Below are positions 1 through 7,743 of a stretch of DNA of 64,000 nucleotides, one piece after another. The position numbers and the translations under genes were made by a program. The notes beneath the pieces are model-generated. The model searched no databases, had not been told where the DNA came from, and was given only the letters and a program-made list of their open reading frames with translations. Each line of letters opens with the position of its first letter. The stretch's first letter is position 1. Location of the stretch: positions 2,666,001 through 2,730,000 of the forward strand of contig NZ_CP159510.1 of assembly GCF_040529185.1 (NCBI RefSeq). The letters run 5' to 3'. The DNA comes from Sporolactobacillus sp. Y61. GTDB lineage: Bacteria > Bacillota > Bacilli > Bacillales > Sporolactobacillaceae.

Positions 1-96
1 GGCCCATTTGTCAATCATTTTCCCATTATCATTAATTAATGCCATTTTGATTGTGGTACCGCCTAGATCCACACCAATATTAATCATTTCCACCAT
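1..96 (-). CDS. glcK: ROK-family glucokinase, N-terminal fragment
   Basis: This is the first 32 codons of a gene that runs off the left edge. The translation opens with a short hydrophobic strand followed by DLGGT, the phosphate-binding motif of ROK sugar kinases, which phosphorylate glucose with ATP in the cytosol. The ATG at 96 is preceded by a strong ribosome site (AAAGGTGGAG) about six bases upstream; an in-frame ATG at 87 is less well placed. In B. subtilis glcK (yqgR) lies in the same neighbourhood as yqgN and rpmG, which agrees with the call. Other ROK kinases or regulators cannot be excluded from so short a piece. Confidence 0.75.
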   Translation of the reverse strand, partial: MVEMINIGVDLGGTTIKMALINDNGKMIDKWA

Positions 97-265
97 AATG
101 ATCTCCACCTTTAATATTTACCTCATTCTTCTATTTTTACTCATATAAGGTGATTTGCCAATGGTAAATCATTAACATTTTAAACAATCGTCCATTAGAC
201 CGGAGAGACCGGTCATGATTCCCCGCCCTTTAGAATATGCTCGTACTATAAGGAGGTCAGGCCTG

Positions 266-1105
266 TTGCGTCACTTTTTCCGGTTCACCCTTATCGCTGC
301 ATTTATCCTTCTCATTCCAGTCTTACTGATCTCCAGAACGGCCACGTTTCAGGATAGACCGGCCATTACCTATTTTCCTGCTACCGGCAGCATCACCTTC
401 AACCAGGCCGAAACGCGGCTGAAGCAGGAAAACAACCGTGTGAACTGGAGCGTCGGATCGAGCGTTAATCGCCGCGTTTACCTGCTTCAGGATTTCTCTA
501 TATTGTACAAAAACAATCGATTGATTGCTATTATAAATCATTGGGAGAGAAACCGGATTTCGCTTTTTAAAAGCCGGTCGGTTAAAATCGACCCGGGTTT
601 TTATGAAAGTCTGAGCATGCATCAGGCTGAGGTACACGAAGATGACTTGATTTACGGGAAAATAACACGATCCGCTGACAGGATCTATGCCGGACAAATC
701 GGCGGCAAGCTCTATACCTTTAAACAGGCCCGGTCGAAACGGGAAATAAAGCTGAGGCAGAGTTATCATAATAAGATTAATAAAGAACAGTCTGATCTTC
801 TGGCAGAGGCTGTAAAACAGTATGGGATCGCGCGCGAAAAATACCACGTCTTTCCGCTGTCCGAATTATTCTCAAAATCATCAGATGAAGTCTTTCCATC
901 ATCAGGTGAAGGGGCGCAGCGAATCAGTGGCCAATTGATGGAGGGGATTTATACAACAATGGTACGGGGAATTCAGACACCGGACGGCAGACTGCAGTCT
1001 CCGGTCGGAAGTTTGATGCCTCTTTTACTGATCGGACCGGATCACCTGCTTGTTGTCATTCAGACGTCTAATTATCAGATTGCACTTCTCAGACAACAAT
1101 TTTAA
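266..1105 (+). CDS. Membrane-anchored protein of unknown function
   Basis: I do not recognise this 279-residue protein. A TTG at 266 is the likely start because AGGAGG lies nine bases upstream; an in-frame ATG at 215 has no ribosome site. The N-terminus has a positively charged stretch and one hydrophobic segment (about residues 6-23) with no lipobox cysteine, so a membrane-anchored protein with an extracytoplasmic domain of about 250 residues is likely. The remainder is polar with scattered beta-type segments and a hydrophobic patch near the C-terminus. It is transcribed away from glcK and converges on the small membrane gene at 1122. By position it could correspond to the YqgU region of Bacillus, but no motif supports that. 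Confidence 0.6.
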   Translation: MRHFFRFTLIAAFILLIPVLLISRTATFQDRPAITYFPATGSITFNQAETRLKQENNRVNWSVGSSVNRRVYLLQDFSILYKNNRLIAIINHWERNRISLFKSRSVKIDPGFYESLSMHQAEVHEDDLIYGKITRSADRIYAGQIGGKLYTFKQARSKREIKLRQSYHNKINKEQSDLLAEAVKQYGIAREKYHVFPLSELFSKSSDEVFPSSGEGAQRISGQLMEGIYTTMVRGIQTPDGRLQSPVGSLMPLLLIGPDHLLVVIQTSNYQIALLRQQF

Positions 1106-1121
1106 ATACAGAGAAGATGGG

Positions 1122-1277
1122 TCAGGTTTTCAGAAAATGTTGTTCTCTGACCTGTTTATACAGGTACCGACCTCCGAGCATGAACAGCACCATCTCAAAA
1201 AGAACTTTTCTTCTGCAGAAGATATAAACGACGATAATCAGAATTAAGAATTCAGGAAGCCACCCACTTTTTTTCAT
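1122..1277 (-). CDS. Small membrane protein, YqgO-like by position
   Basis: A 51-residue protein starting MKKSGWLPEF with one strong hydrophobic segment (about residues 6-17) and a second weakly hydrophobic stretch. The ATG at 1277 is chosen over the upstream ATG at 1304 because an AGAGGA ribosome site lies about ten bases before it. It sits just downstream of the formyltetrahydrofolate cyclo-ligase gene on the same strand, as yqgO does beside yqgN in Bacillus. Function is unknown. The assignment rests on position, size and hydrophobicity only. Confidence 0.5.
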   Translation of the reverse strand: MKKSGWLPEFLILIIVVYIFCRRKVLFEMVLFMLGGRYLYKQVREQHFLKT

Positions 1278-1343
1278 ATAGAAACATCCTCTCAGCTGAA
1301 TCATACCGGTTTAGTGTGCCACATACCGATTCCATTCATGCGC

Positions 1344-1907
1344 TCAGGGGATGATGACTTCCTTCTCTGTTATCAGCATGCCGACCCTCTGATCATGGGC
1401 TTCCACAGGGATACCGCTGCAGAGCTGACAGGATAAAAGTAAGGAGAGCGTTTCTCCGCAATAATCGCTGAGGAAGCGGTCATAGTAACCCCCACCGTAT
1501 CCTATTCGATACCCTTTTCTGTCAAAAACAACACCGGGGACAACCGTCAGATCAATTTCTGATGGAAAGACCCGTTCAGATTTTTCGGGATCAGGTTCCA
1601 TTAGGCCATAAAAACCCCGCTGCAACTGATCAAATGAACTCAGTCTGTAAAATTGAAGTATTTTGTGTTTTGAATCGCATTTGGGTACGACCACATGCTT
1701 ATGTTCTTTCCATGCACGACGGATAATCGGACGCGTTTCCACTTCACGGCCCATGGAGAGCGTGAGTGCCACCGTTCCGGTCCGTTTCCACTGATCAGCC
1801 TGAAACAGGGATTCACGGATCTCCCGGCACTGGTCATCAAAAGATTGATCACTCATTAATTTCAGCTGGTTAAGCACGCGTTCACGCCATTGTTTTTTTG
1901 TCTTCAA
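1344..1907 (-). CDS. yqgN: 5-formyltetrahydrofolate cyclo-ligase
   Basis: A 187-residue cytosolic enzyme that converts 5-formyl-THF to 5,10-methenyl-THF with ATP, salvaging folate. The family signature GYGGGYYDRFL is present in the C-terminal half, together with the conserved PGVVFD segment before it. The start is a TTG at 1907 with GGGAGG six bases upstream. Length matches the family (about 180-190). It follows rpmG on the same strand but is separated from it by a terminator, so it may have its own promoter or depend on readthrough. Confidence 0.92.
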   Translation of the reverse strand: MKTKKQWRERVLNQLKLMSDQSFDDQCREIRESLFQADQWKRTGTVALTLSMGREVETRPIIRRAWKEHKHVVVPKCDSKHKILQFYRLSSFDQLQRGFYGLMEPDPEKSERVFPSEIDLTVVPGVVFDRKGYRIGYGGGYYDRFLSDYCGETLSLLLSCQLCSGIPVEAHDQRVGMLITEKEVIIP

Positions 1908-1927
1908 TAGGATCCTCCCGGTAAATT

Positions 1928-1966
1928 AAAGCCGCAAACCACCTTATGAAAGGCATTTGCGGCTTT
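1928..1966 (-). terminator. Rho-independent terminator after rpmG
   Basis: An 11-bp perfect inverted repeat (AAAGCCGCAAA / TTTGCGGCTTT) lies directly downstream of rpmG on the minus strand and is followed by the T-rich TTTAATTT. Confidence 0.8.
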
Positions 1967-1981
1967 CAAGTTCAGGAAACC

Positions 1982-2131
1982 TTATTTGGTTTCGCGATAA
2001 AGGACATACCTTCTCAGCTTTGGGCTGTATTTCTTTAATTCCAGACGTTCCGGATTCTTTTGTTTGTTCTTTGTTGTAATGTAATCACGATCGCCGGTTT
2101 CCGTATTTTCAAGAATGACTTTTACACGCAT
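1982..2131 (-). CDS. rpmG: 50S ribosomal protein L33 (zinc-independent form)
   Basis: A 49-residue basic protein matching L33 over its whole length ([17 protein letters not shown] through [11 protein letters not shown]). The ATG at 2131 is preceded by GGAGGG, whereas the longer open frame to 2215 has no ribosome site. The protein has no cysteines, so it is the zinc-free type of L33; many Bacillales carry both types and switch between them under zinc limitation. A second, cysteine-containing copy is therefore expected elsewhere in the genome. The gene is followed by its own terminator. Confidence 0.95.
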   Translation of the reverse strand: MRVKVILENTETGDRDYITTKNKQKNPERLELKKYSPKLRRYVLYRETK

Positions 2132-2396
2132 GCTTATATCCCTCCAATACTCATCTATATATCGATATAACAGAAACATACAATTCATATTACCAAATAT
2201 CATGACGGGGTTCAACCCCCATGGCTTCTTCCATTTTCGCCATTATTTTCAATTTATTTTACATTCTTCTTTCTTTTTCCCTTATCTTCTTCCGCAGCAG
2301 ACCAAGTTATGATATAAATGGTATGTTAGTGATTGATATTGGCCGGTAATCCGGCAATAGAAGTGTTATGCTTTAAAAAGTATTGGGGGGGTTTAA

Positions 2397-2603
2397 ATGG
2401 GTTATGTTATCTTGATTCTGGTGATAGCCGGTCTGATCGCACTGGGCGTGTCCTATTTCAAACAGGACCGTGTGAAACAGGTAGAAGGTCAGCTGGAAGA
2501 AAACTCAATCACCATGATGCAGGAACTATATAAGGTCAAGAAAAAGATCCGTGTTCTCGAAGAGGAAGTCATGGTCGGAGACCGGAAAAATTTTAAAGGG
2601 TGA
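2397..2603 (+). CDS. Small membrane protein with coiled-coil tail
   Basis: A 68-residue protein with an N-terminal membrane segment (about residues 3-19) followed by a charged, probably coiled-coil tail. A strong GGGGGGG ribosome site precedes the ATG by five to six bases. Only eight bases separate it from the YceG-like gene downstream, so the two are co-transcribed. The pair facing pbpA recalls the yqzD-yqzC pair of B. subtilis, but the identification is by synteny only and function is unknown. Confidence 0.6.
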   Translation: MGYVILILVIAGLIALGVSYFKQDRVKQVEGQLEENSITMMQELYKVKKKIRVLEEEVMVGDRKNFKG

Positions 2604-2611
2604 ATGAATAA

Positions 2612-3133
2612 GTGACGAAAAACGGAATACGTGGATTCGCCGCCGGGATTCTCGTTGCAGCAGCTGTGTTTGCATTCTTTTACTACCTGATCTTTAATGA
2701 GGGTGAGTCTCAGTCCGCTAAAGTGGTCAAACAAACTCCTTTGACAGAAGCAACAGTTACCCAATACTTAACGAATCATCACCGTAAAGCGATAGATATT
2801 GATGCCTGGAACCAGTGGCAGGCAGATATGAAAACAGCAACATCAAAAAATAATCAGAGTGATAAGAATAATAACAGCAGCGATAAGAATTCAAAAGCGA
2901 AACCCGATGTTAAATCATATAAACTGAATATCAAAAGTGGTATGACGCCAGGCGACATATCAGGCAGTCTGGTCAGTGCCAAGGTTATTAATTCGGATAA
3001 GAAAAAAGCTCTTGACAAGTATCTCCAGGATAAGAAGCTGGAAAAATATGTTCAACTTGGCACATTTACTGTTTCCAGTGATATGTCGGTTGAAAAGATA
3101 GCTCAGGTTATTACGAAAAACCATCAGAATTAA
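2612..3133 (+). CDS. Membrane-anchored YceG/MltG-like short protein (YqzC-like)
   Basis: A 173-residue protein starting with GTG at 2612. It has one N-terminal membrane segment (about residues 7-27), a low-complexity Asn/Lys/Ser linker (about residues 78-100), and a C-terminal domain in which KLNIKSGMTPGDISGSL and the FTVSSDMSVEKIAQVI segment match the LysM-like part of MltG/YceG endolytic transglycosylases. The catalytic domain of MltG is absent, so it probably binds peptidoglycan instead of cutting it. It converges on pbpA and ends in a strong terminator. By position it resembles B. subtilis YqzC. Confidence 0.65.
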   Translation: MTKNGIRGFAAGILVAAAVFAFFYYLIFNEGESQSAKVVKQTPLTEATVTQYLTNHHRKAIDIDAWNQWQADMKTATSKNNQSDKNNNSSDKNSKAKPDVKSYKLNIKSGMTPGDISGSLVSAKVINSDKKKALDKYLQDKKLEKYVQLGTFTVSSDMSVEKIAQVITKNHQN

Positions 3134-3137
3134 CAGG

Positions 3138-3177
3138 CAGCCGTACGGAAGAATTTCCGTACGGCTGTTATTTTTTT
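3138..3177 (+). terminator. Rho-independent terminator after the YceG-like gene
   Basis: A 13-bp perfect stem (CAGCCGTACGGAA / TTCCGTACGGCTG) with a four-base loop is followed by TTATTTTTTT on the plus strand. Confidence 0.92.
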
Positions 3178-3202
3178 CCGTTAAATTTAAGAGGAAAGAC
3201 GA

Positions 3203-5296
3203 TTATTTCTTCTGCCCCTTCTGATCTGTGTAGTGATATAAATCGTCATAAGCTTTGATGACTTCAAGGGCGATCTGCTGGTTTTGCCGCCCGCTTCTTA
3301 CTGAAGGGACAACGACAGAAACGGCAATCTGCGGATTGTCATAAGGTGCATAGGATACCAGCGTTTCGTTATAGAGACTCAGATCATTCTGGTCAATCTG
3401 AGCGGTCCCGGTCTTTGCAGCGATCTTGTATTTTTGAGTTCCCGGAGCTCCCAAGATCACGTTCCCGGTTCCACCCGTTCCATGGGTAACCAGATACAAA
3501 CCATGCTGCACCCTTTCAAGGTCCCTTTTATTATTTCCAAGCGTGTTGAGAACACGCGGCTGATAGGTATAAACGGTTGGACCCGGCTGGTTTGGATCGC
3601 TTCCCGGTGCATGGACGGATTCGAGAAAATGCGTCTGCATCCTGTACCCGCCATTAGCTATTGTGGAGATATACTGTGCCATCTGGAGCGGCGTATACGT
3701 GTCATACTGTCCAATCGCAAATTGGTGAATCAGACCGGATTGCGGGGGCATGCCGCCATTATATCCTGTTCCTTCTGTCGGCAGGTCGATACCGGTTTTT
3801 ACGCCGAGACCAAACTGGTTATACCCATTTCTTAAGTTATTTACAGCCTGGATAAAGCGCGGGGTTGTGGCATACGGCAGGTTGGCCTTATAACGACCTC
3901 CGGCTGGTGTGAGTGTGATCCCGGCCATGTTGGATACAATTTTCGCCATAAATACGTTGGAAGAAAACTGAAGGGCTGTTTCGGGCGTCAGAGCACCCAG
4001 GCCGCCTTTCTCCCAGGATGTAAATAATCTCTGCCCTGTTGATTCATCATATTCGATTGGCATATCGCGGAAGTGCTCGGGAACAGCATGATGCTGGAAG
4101 CCGGTCAGCTCCGTCGCCCCTTTAACCGCGGAACCCATAGCAAACTGGGCATTGATTGCTTCATTCGTTGCATCCGTGAATTTTCCGTTCTCAAACTTTT
4201 TACCGCCAATCGCCAGAACAGCGCCTGTTTTCGGGTTCAAGGCAACAGCGTAAGCACTGTTGTTCAGATTATTTCCAGGAAGAGACATCGCCGCTTTGAT
4301 ATTGGATTCCAGGATCTGATTCATTTTATCCTGAAGACGGATATCTATGGTCAGCCGGACATCATCTCCACGCTTTCCTTCCTTGATGGTCGGATTTCCG
4401 GTCGGAACGCCTTTCTTTGTGTTATAAGTCAGTTCCATCGGTATCCCGCGAAGATAAGACTCATATTGCTGTTCTAACTTGCTGATGCCCACCTTATCGT
4501 CCCGTCTGTAGCCGGCGGCAAGGTAGTTGTCAATCTTTTCCTGTGGGATGTCGCCAATCTTGCCAATGTATTTCGGTGCATTTTTCGTATTAACACGGGA
4601 AGAAACATCGGCCGTCTGTATCGTCCCGTTGAATTCATCAAGGTGATCCACAACATTGACATATTCCTTATCACTCACAGTCAGGCCTCTTTTGATGATG
4701 TGCGGGTTCAGATTGGACGCCTGATTAAATTCGTGCATAATAGCCATAACCTGCATATCTCTTTTTGAAAAATGGCTGATGTTCTTTTCCGGAACCCGGC
4801 TGAGCAGAAGTTTATAAGCCTGAGATGGCTTCTTTTCCAGATTATTCTGCTCTTCAGTACTTAAATATTGATTATAAGCTTTCCGCAAATCAGGATATTT
4901 GTTCAAAATGTAGAATTCTCGTTTATCCCGGTCAGATACTCTTTCCATTGCATCGCTATCCATTGTAATCAGTCGGGATAACTTTTTGGCAATTTGCAGG
5001 CTCTCTGCGCCGCTGATCCCCAGATTTCGGATATAAACAATCGCCAGCTCTGCTTTGTTGTCTGCCAGAATGGTTCCATTCGTATCCATGATTTTTCCGC
5101 GTGCGGAGTCAATACGGGCTGTCTGAGTATCACTCGCATGCAACATTTTATTATAATGTTCCCCATTTACGATCTGGACGTAGCCCAGACGCAGAATCAG
5201 ACCGGAAAAAGCAAGAAATACGGTTAGAAAAATAATATTGAGTCTGAGAGGCAGATTGTTTTTTGTCCCCTTGTTTTTTACTGTCTGATTGGTCAA
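3203..5296 (-). CDS. pbpA: Penicillin-binding protein 2 (elongasome transpeptidase)
   Basis: A 697-residue class B penicillin-binding protein that cross-links peptidoglycan in rod-cell elongation. It has a cytoplasmic N-terminus, one membrane segment (about residues 18-38), a dimerisation domain, and a transpeptidase domain with the SxxK motif SAVK (nucleophile near residue 389), SSN shortly after, and KTG near residue 628. The start is a TTG at 5296 with AGGAGG eight bases upstream. Length matches B. subtilis PbpA (about 716). In B. subtilis sodA follows nearby; here the next gene on this strand is dps. Confidence 0.95.
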   Translation of the reverse strand: MTNQTVKNKGTKNNLPLRLNIIFLTVFLAFSGLILRLGYVQIVNGEHYNKMLHASDTQTARIDSARGKIMDTNGTILADNKAELAIVYIRNLGISGAESLQIAKKLSRLITMDSDAMERVSDRDKREFYILNKYPDLRKAYNQYLSTEEQNNLEKKPSQAYKLLLSRVPEKNISHFSKRDMQVMAIMHEFNQASNLNPHIIKRGLTVSDKEYVNVVDHLDEFNGTIQTADVSSRVNTKNAPKYIGKIGDIPQEKIDNYLAAGYRRDDKVGISKLEQQYESYLRGIPMELTYNTKKGVPTGNPTIKEGKRGDDVRLTIDIRLQDKMNQILESNIKAAMSLPGNNLNNSAYAVALNPKTGAVLAIGGKKFENGKFTDATNEAINAQFAMGSAVKGATELTGFQHHAVPEHFRDMPIEYDESTGQRLFTSWEKGGLGALTPETALQFSSNVFMAKIVSNMAGITLTPAGGRYKANLPYATTPRFIQAVNNLRNGYNQFGLGVKTGIDLPTEGTGYNGGMPPQSGLIHQFAIGQYDTYTPLQMAQYISTIANGGYRMQTHFLESVHAPGSDPNQPGPTVYTYQPRVLNTLGNNKRDLERVQHGLYLVTHGTGGTGNVILGAPGTQKYKIAAKTGTAQIDQNDLSLYNETLVSYAPYDNPQIAVSVVVPSVRSGRQNQQIALEVIKAYDDLYHYTDQKGQKK

Positions 5297-5563
5297 AACC
5301 GTGTCCTCCTGTACCTGTTTGACAGCCGATTAGCCTAACTCTAGCTGATATAAATATTCGAAGTCCGTTTTGTTTTTTTTTCCATTGAAATCAGTTGAAA
5401 TGATTAAAAATATGAAAATAAGCCACGTGATAATCAGATGCTTTTATTTCATCTCATGAATTCATTTTACGTTCGTCTCCTGTCCCTGTCAAAGTATTTC
5501 AGAACCCGTCAGGAACAAATATAATCCCCTGAAAATGGCGACCGAGTATATCCGGGCGTACCA
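5297..5563. other. Intergenic region between pbpA and dps
   Basis: No open frame with a ribosome site was seen on either strand. It must hold the pbpA promoter, but I could not pick a convincing sigma-A match. In B. subtilis sodA and yqgE are near this position; no trace of either is visible. Confidence 0.5.
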
Positions 5564-5597
5564 AAAAAGCGAAATGCCTGTTGGCACTCCGCTTTTT
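5564..5597 (-). terminator. Terminator after dps
   Basis: Downstream of dps on the minus strand, AAAAAGCG pairs with CGCTTTTT around an inner TGCC/GGCA stem, placing a T-run at the 3' side of the hairpin. Confidence 0.7.
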
Positions 5598-5615
5598 ATC
5601 GTCCGACTGGCTGAC

Positions 5616-6101
5616 TCATTTTACGCTGATCTGAGGAACCGGATCTTTGCCCAGAAATGAACTAAAGAACCACAGTTCTTTATCTACCTTACCCTTAATT
5701 GCAATCAGCATATCGTTCGTTACATCGTCACCCTCTTTATCTGACAGAGAGATGCCTTCAACGAGTTCGTTTCTCAGGGTTTCAAGATCATCGACCACAG
5801 CCTGAACCATTTCGTTTTCAGACAACGGCTTTGTGTATGGCTCTTCCTTTATCGTCGCATGTTCAAGGAATTCTCGAAGTGTCGAATAGGGCCGGCCGTT
5901 AATTTGCAGGAGACGTTCGGCAATATCGTCAAGAATCAACGTCACCTGATTATACAATTCTTCAAATTTTTCATGAAGTGCAAAAAAGTTGTGTCCTTTA
6001 ACATACCAATGAAATTGATGGATTTTTGTGTAAAACAGTCCATAATTAGCGACCTGCTGATTCAAAAATGTTTTCGTTGTTTTACTTTGTGTTATGGTCA
6101 A
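5616..6101 (-). CDS. dps: Dps-family ferritin-like DNA-binding/iron-storage protein
   Basis: A protein of 161 residues (TTG start at 6101) of the Dps/MrgA family, which oxidises ferrous iron with peroxide, stores it in a dodecameric shell and protects DNA. The intersubunit ferroxidase segment is intact: His in FHWYVKG, then FFALHEKFEELY with the paired acidic residues, and LDDIAERLLQI after it. The TTG at 6101 has AAGGAG eight bases upstream; a GTG at 6110 would overlap that site. The promoter carries a PerR-type box, as for B. subtilis mrgA. Confidence 0.93.
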   Translation of the reverse strand: MTITQSKTTKTFLNQQVANYGLFYTKIHQFHWYVKGHNFFALHEKFEELYNQVTLILDDIAERLLQINGRPYSTLREFLEHATIKEEPYTKPLSENEMVQAVVDDLETLRNELVEGISLSDKEGDDVTNDMLIAIKGKVDKELWFFSSFLGKDPVPQISVK

Positions 6102-6119
6102 GTGTACCACTCCTTGTTA

Positions 6120-6148
6120 TTTATATTATAATAATTATTATTTAACAA
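6120..6148 (-). promoter_or_regulatory. dps promoter with PerR-type operator in the spacer
   Basis: On the minus strand TTGTTA (6143-6148) and TATAAA (6120-6125) are separated by 17 bases. The spacer contains TTATAATAATTATTA (6126-6140), which matches the PerR consensus TTATAATnATTATAA at all but one position. A second, poorer half-matching copy lies at 6152-6166, and a nine-base inverted repeat (6131-6139 / 6147-6155) spans the -35 element. Binding of PerR here would block RNA polymerase and be lifted by peroxide. Confidence 0.75.
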
Positions 6149-6166
6149 TAATTATAATAATATAAA

Positions 6167-6626
6167 TCCCGGGCCTTGTCCACTATAAAGTCTCTATTTG
6201 TGAGGGGATTTCATTTTAAAAAACCGATGGCTGAACACGATTCTGAAGGATCAATAAAGCAGCTCCTTCTGAGCCTTTCGAATACAACGGGGTACACGGA
6301 TTGAAAGACAAACTGACAATGTTTCTCTGCCTCCCGATCGCTTAAATGACTGCAGGAAAACCACGCAATATTCTTTACGGACACAACTAAAAACATAAAG
6401 CATGTAATTTAAGAGGAAGAGGGATTCTGCCCTGTTGAGAAAGCATAAGAAGATCCCATATAAATCTTCAGACATTTAATTTCAATTCCTTCGCCTTAGC
6501 AGTCTACTCCGCAAAAAAGTCAACTTGTACTATTCCCAAATAGGCTTTTTCCTTCATTCATCTGTCCCTTCCACTTCGCCCTTGATATCATATAATGCAT
6601 TATCACGTGATAAGGAGGTGTCGCTC
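6167..6626. other. Gene-poor 460-bp stretch between dps and the YjcZ gene
   Basis: Two overlapping minus-strand open frames (roughly 6211-6475) exist but have no ribosome site, no recognisable product and an unusual Cys/Phe-rich composition. Just before the YjcZ start, CATATAATG near 6590 resembles a sigma-K -10 element (CATAnnnTA), which would fit late mother-cell expression, but no convincing -35 was seen. Confidence 0.4.
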
Positions 6627-6740
6627 ATGAGTGATGGTGGATACGGTGGCTACGGCGGTTTCGATCATTCTAAGGGGTTTGCCCTGATTGTTGTCCTGTT
6701 CATTCTGCTGATCATTGTTGGTACAGCATTCTGCTATTAA
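6627..6740 (+). CDS. YjcZ-family sporulation mini-protein
   Basis: A 37-residue protein: a Gly/Tyr-rich N-terminus (MSDGGYGGYGGFD) followed by one membrane segment ending in GTAFCY. This layout, with FALIVVLFILLIIVG, is typical of the YjcZ family found in spore formers, often in many copies. The ATG at 6627 has AAGGAGGTG upstream. A second, related 30-residue copy lies at 57554-57646. The family is linked with sporulation; the molecular role is not established. Confidence 0.8.
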   Translation: MSDGGYGGYGGFDHSKGFALIVVLFILLIIVGTAFCY

Positions 6741-6788
6741 TAATGGAACCGCTTAGCAGCCAGAAATCCATTCAGCACCTTCTTTCAT

Positions 6789-6817
6789 AAGGGCACCTAG
6801 CACCCGGGTGTCCTTTT
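6789..6817 (+). terminator. Terminator after the YjcZ gene
   Basis: A nine-base stem (AAGGGCACC / GGTGTCCTT, one G-U pair) is followed by a short T-run on the plus strand. Confidence 0.65.
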
Positions 6818-6912
6818 AAGCATTCAATTCAACTCATTTTTGTTCTAGATCCAATTCCTATGAATATAAATTACTGTTTCAAAATTCTTTTGTATTCAAA
6901 GGAGTCTAATTA

Positions 6913-7287
6913 ATGGAAATCCCTGTTACTGGTCTCATGTTCCATTCTGATGATTCAGATCCGCTTCATTCCCATCGGCTTTTCATTACGAGTTGGGACA
7001 GCGTGCCTGTGCATAGCCATCAATTCAGGGGCATTACCTCTTTTGATTTAGGGCACAGACATCAATATGCCGGAACGACTGAACCCGCTCCGACTGGTGT
7101 CCCGCATAATCATCGATATTTCACTGTGACTTCTGTTGATGATGGACACAGACATCAAATATCCGGTGTTACAGGGCCTGCAATTCCGCTTCCAGATGTA
7201 GGACACTATCACGAATTTAGAGGAACGACCTCGGTAAATGGTGCTAATCCTCACACTCACCAATACTCTGGTCAAACAAGCACATAA
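6913..7287 (+). CDS. ymaF: YmaF-family histidine-rich repeat protein
   Basis: A 124-residue protein built from about six repeats of roughly 20 residues, each with a paired-histidine core such as HSHQFRGIT, HRHQYAGTT, HNHRYFTVT, HRHQISGVT, HYHEFRGTT and HTHQYSGQT. This is the YmaF family of Bacillales. AAAGGAG lies eight bases before the ATG. There is no signal peptide or membrane segment. Regularly spaced HxH pairs suggest metal binding, but that is inference; the family has no known function. It is monocistronic and lies upstream of the convergent tRNA cluster. Confidence 0.85.
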   Translation: MEIPVTGLMFHSDDSDPLHSHRLFITSWDSVPVHSHQFRGITSFDLGHRHQYAGTTEPAPTGVPHNHRYFTVTSVDDGHRHQISGVTGPAIPLPDVGHYHEFRGTTSVNGANPHTHQYSGQTST

Positions 7288-7408
7288 ACACCTAAGCCCA
7301 TTCCTCTCATCGTTGAAATAACAAGTTTCCTGGAGGTTACGAATTATGAAATCTTGTGCAAAATTGGCGCAAAATAATTTGATTTTCTTTTATATCCCTG
7401 AAAAGCAA

Positions 7409-7450
7409 AAATGCTCAAAATCATTGATTTAACAATGATTTTGAGCATTT
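7409..7450 (-). terminator. Terminator of the tRNA operon
   Basis: An 18-bp perfect inverted repeat (7409-7426 / 7433-7450) with a six-base loop lies just downstream of tRNA-Ser on the minus strand and is followed by TTGCTTTT. Confidence 0.85.
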
Positions 7451-7476
7451 AAGAATAGGAACTGATACACTATAAG

Positions 7477-7565
7477 CGGAGGAAGAGGGATTCGAACCCC
7501 CGCGAGCCGTGAAGCCCCTGTCGGTTTTCAAGACCGATCCCTTCAGCCAACTTGGGTATTCCTCC
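7477..7565 (-). tRNA. tRNA-Ser (anticodon TGA)
   Basis: An 89-base class II tRNA with a long variable arm. The anticodon loop CTTGAAA gives TGA. The acceptor stem GGAGGAA pairs with TTCCTCC, the T-loop GGTTCGAATCC is intact and the discriminator is G. CCA is not encoded. It is the last gene of a five-tRNA operon. Confidence 0.97.
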
Positions 7566-7571
7566 AAAGAA

Positions 7572-7648
7572 TGGTGGACCCTGTAGGACTCGAACCTACA
7601 ACCGGACGGTTATGGGCCGTCAGCTCTAACCAATTGAGCTAAGGGTCC
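7572..7648 (-). tRNA. tRNA-Ile2 (CAT anticodon, lysidine type) with C33
   Basis: A 77-base tRNA including encoded CCA. The body (GGACCCTTAGCTCA start, acceptor end AGGGTCCA) matches the minor tRNA-Ile whose CAU anticodon is modified to lysidine by TilS to read AUA, and differs from elongator tRNA-Met, which is present separately in the same operon. The anticodon loop reads CCCATAA: position 33 is C where nearly all tRNAs have U. Confidence 0.9.
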
Positions 7649-7651
7649 ACG

Positions 7652-7725
7652 GGCGGTTAGTGGGGATCGAACCCACGCGTGCCGGAACCACAATCCGGTG
7701 TGTTAACCACTTCACCATAACCGCC
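7652..7725 (-). tRNA. tRNA-His (anticodon GTG)
   Basis: The anticodon loop gives GTG. The extra 5' G(-1), paired with C73, that marks tRNA-His is encoded. The T-loop GGTTCGATCC is intact. CCA is not encoded. Confidence 0.96.
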
Positions 7726-7743
7726 ATAACATACACAAAAAAA

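Noticed and set aside
6211..6475. Two overlapping minus-strand open fr​ames upstream of the YjcZ gene
   Set aside because: No ribosome site, no family resemblance, and two frames compete for the same DNA; treated as non-coding.
7409..7450. The 18-bp inverted repeat as a CRISPR or transposon end
   Set aside because: It is single, lies right after tRNA-Ser and is followed by T-rich sequence, so it is the tRNA operon terminator.
7572..7648. Call as a second elongator tRNA-Met
   Set aside because: The body matches tRNA-Ile2 with CAT anticodon and a canonical tRNA-Met is encoded separately at 7744-7816.
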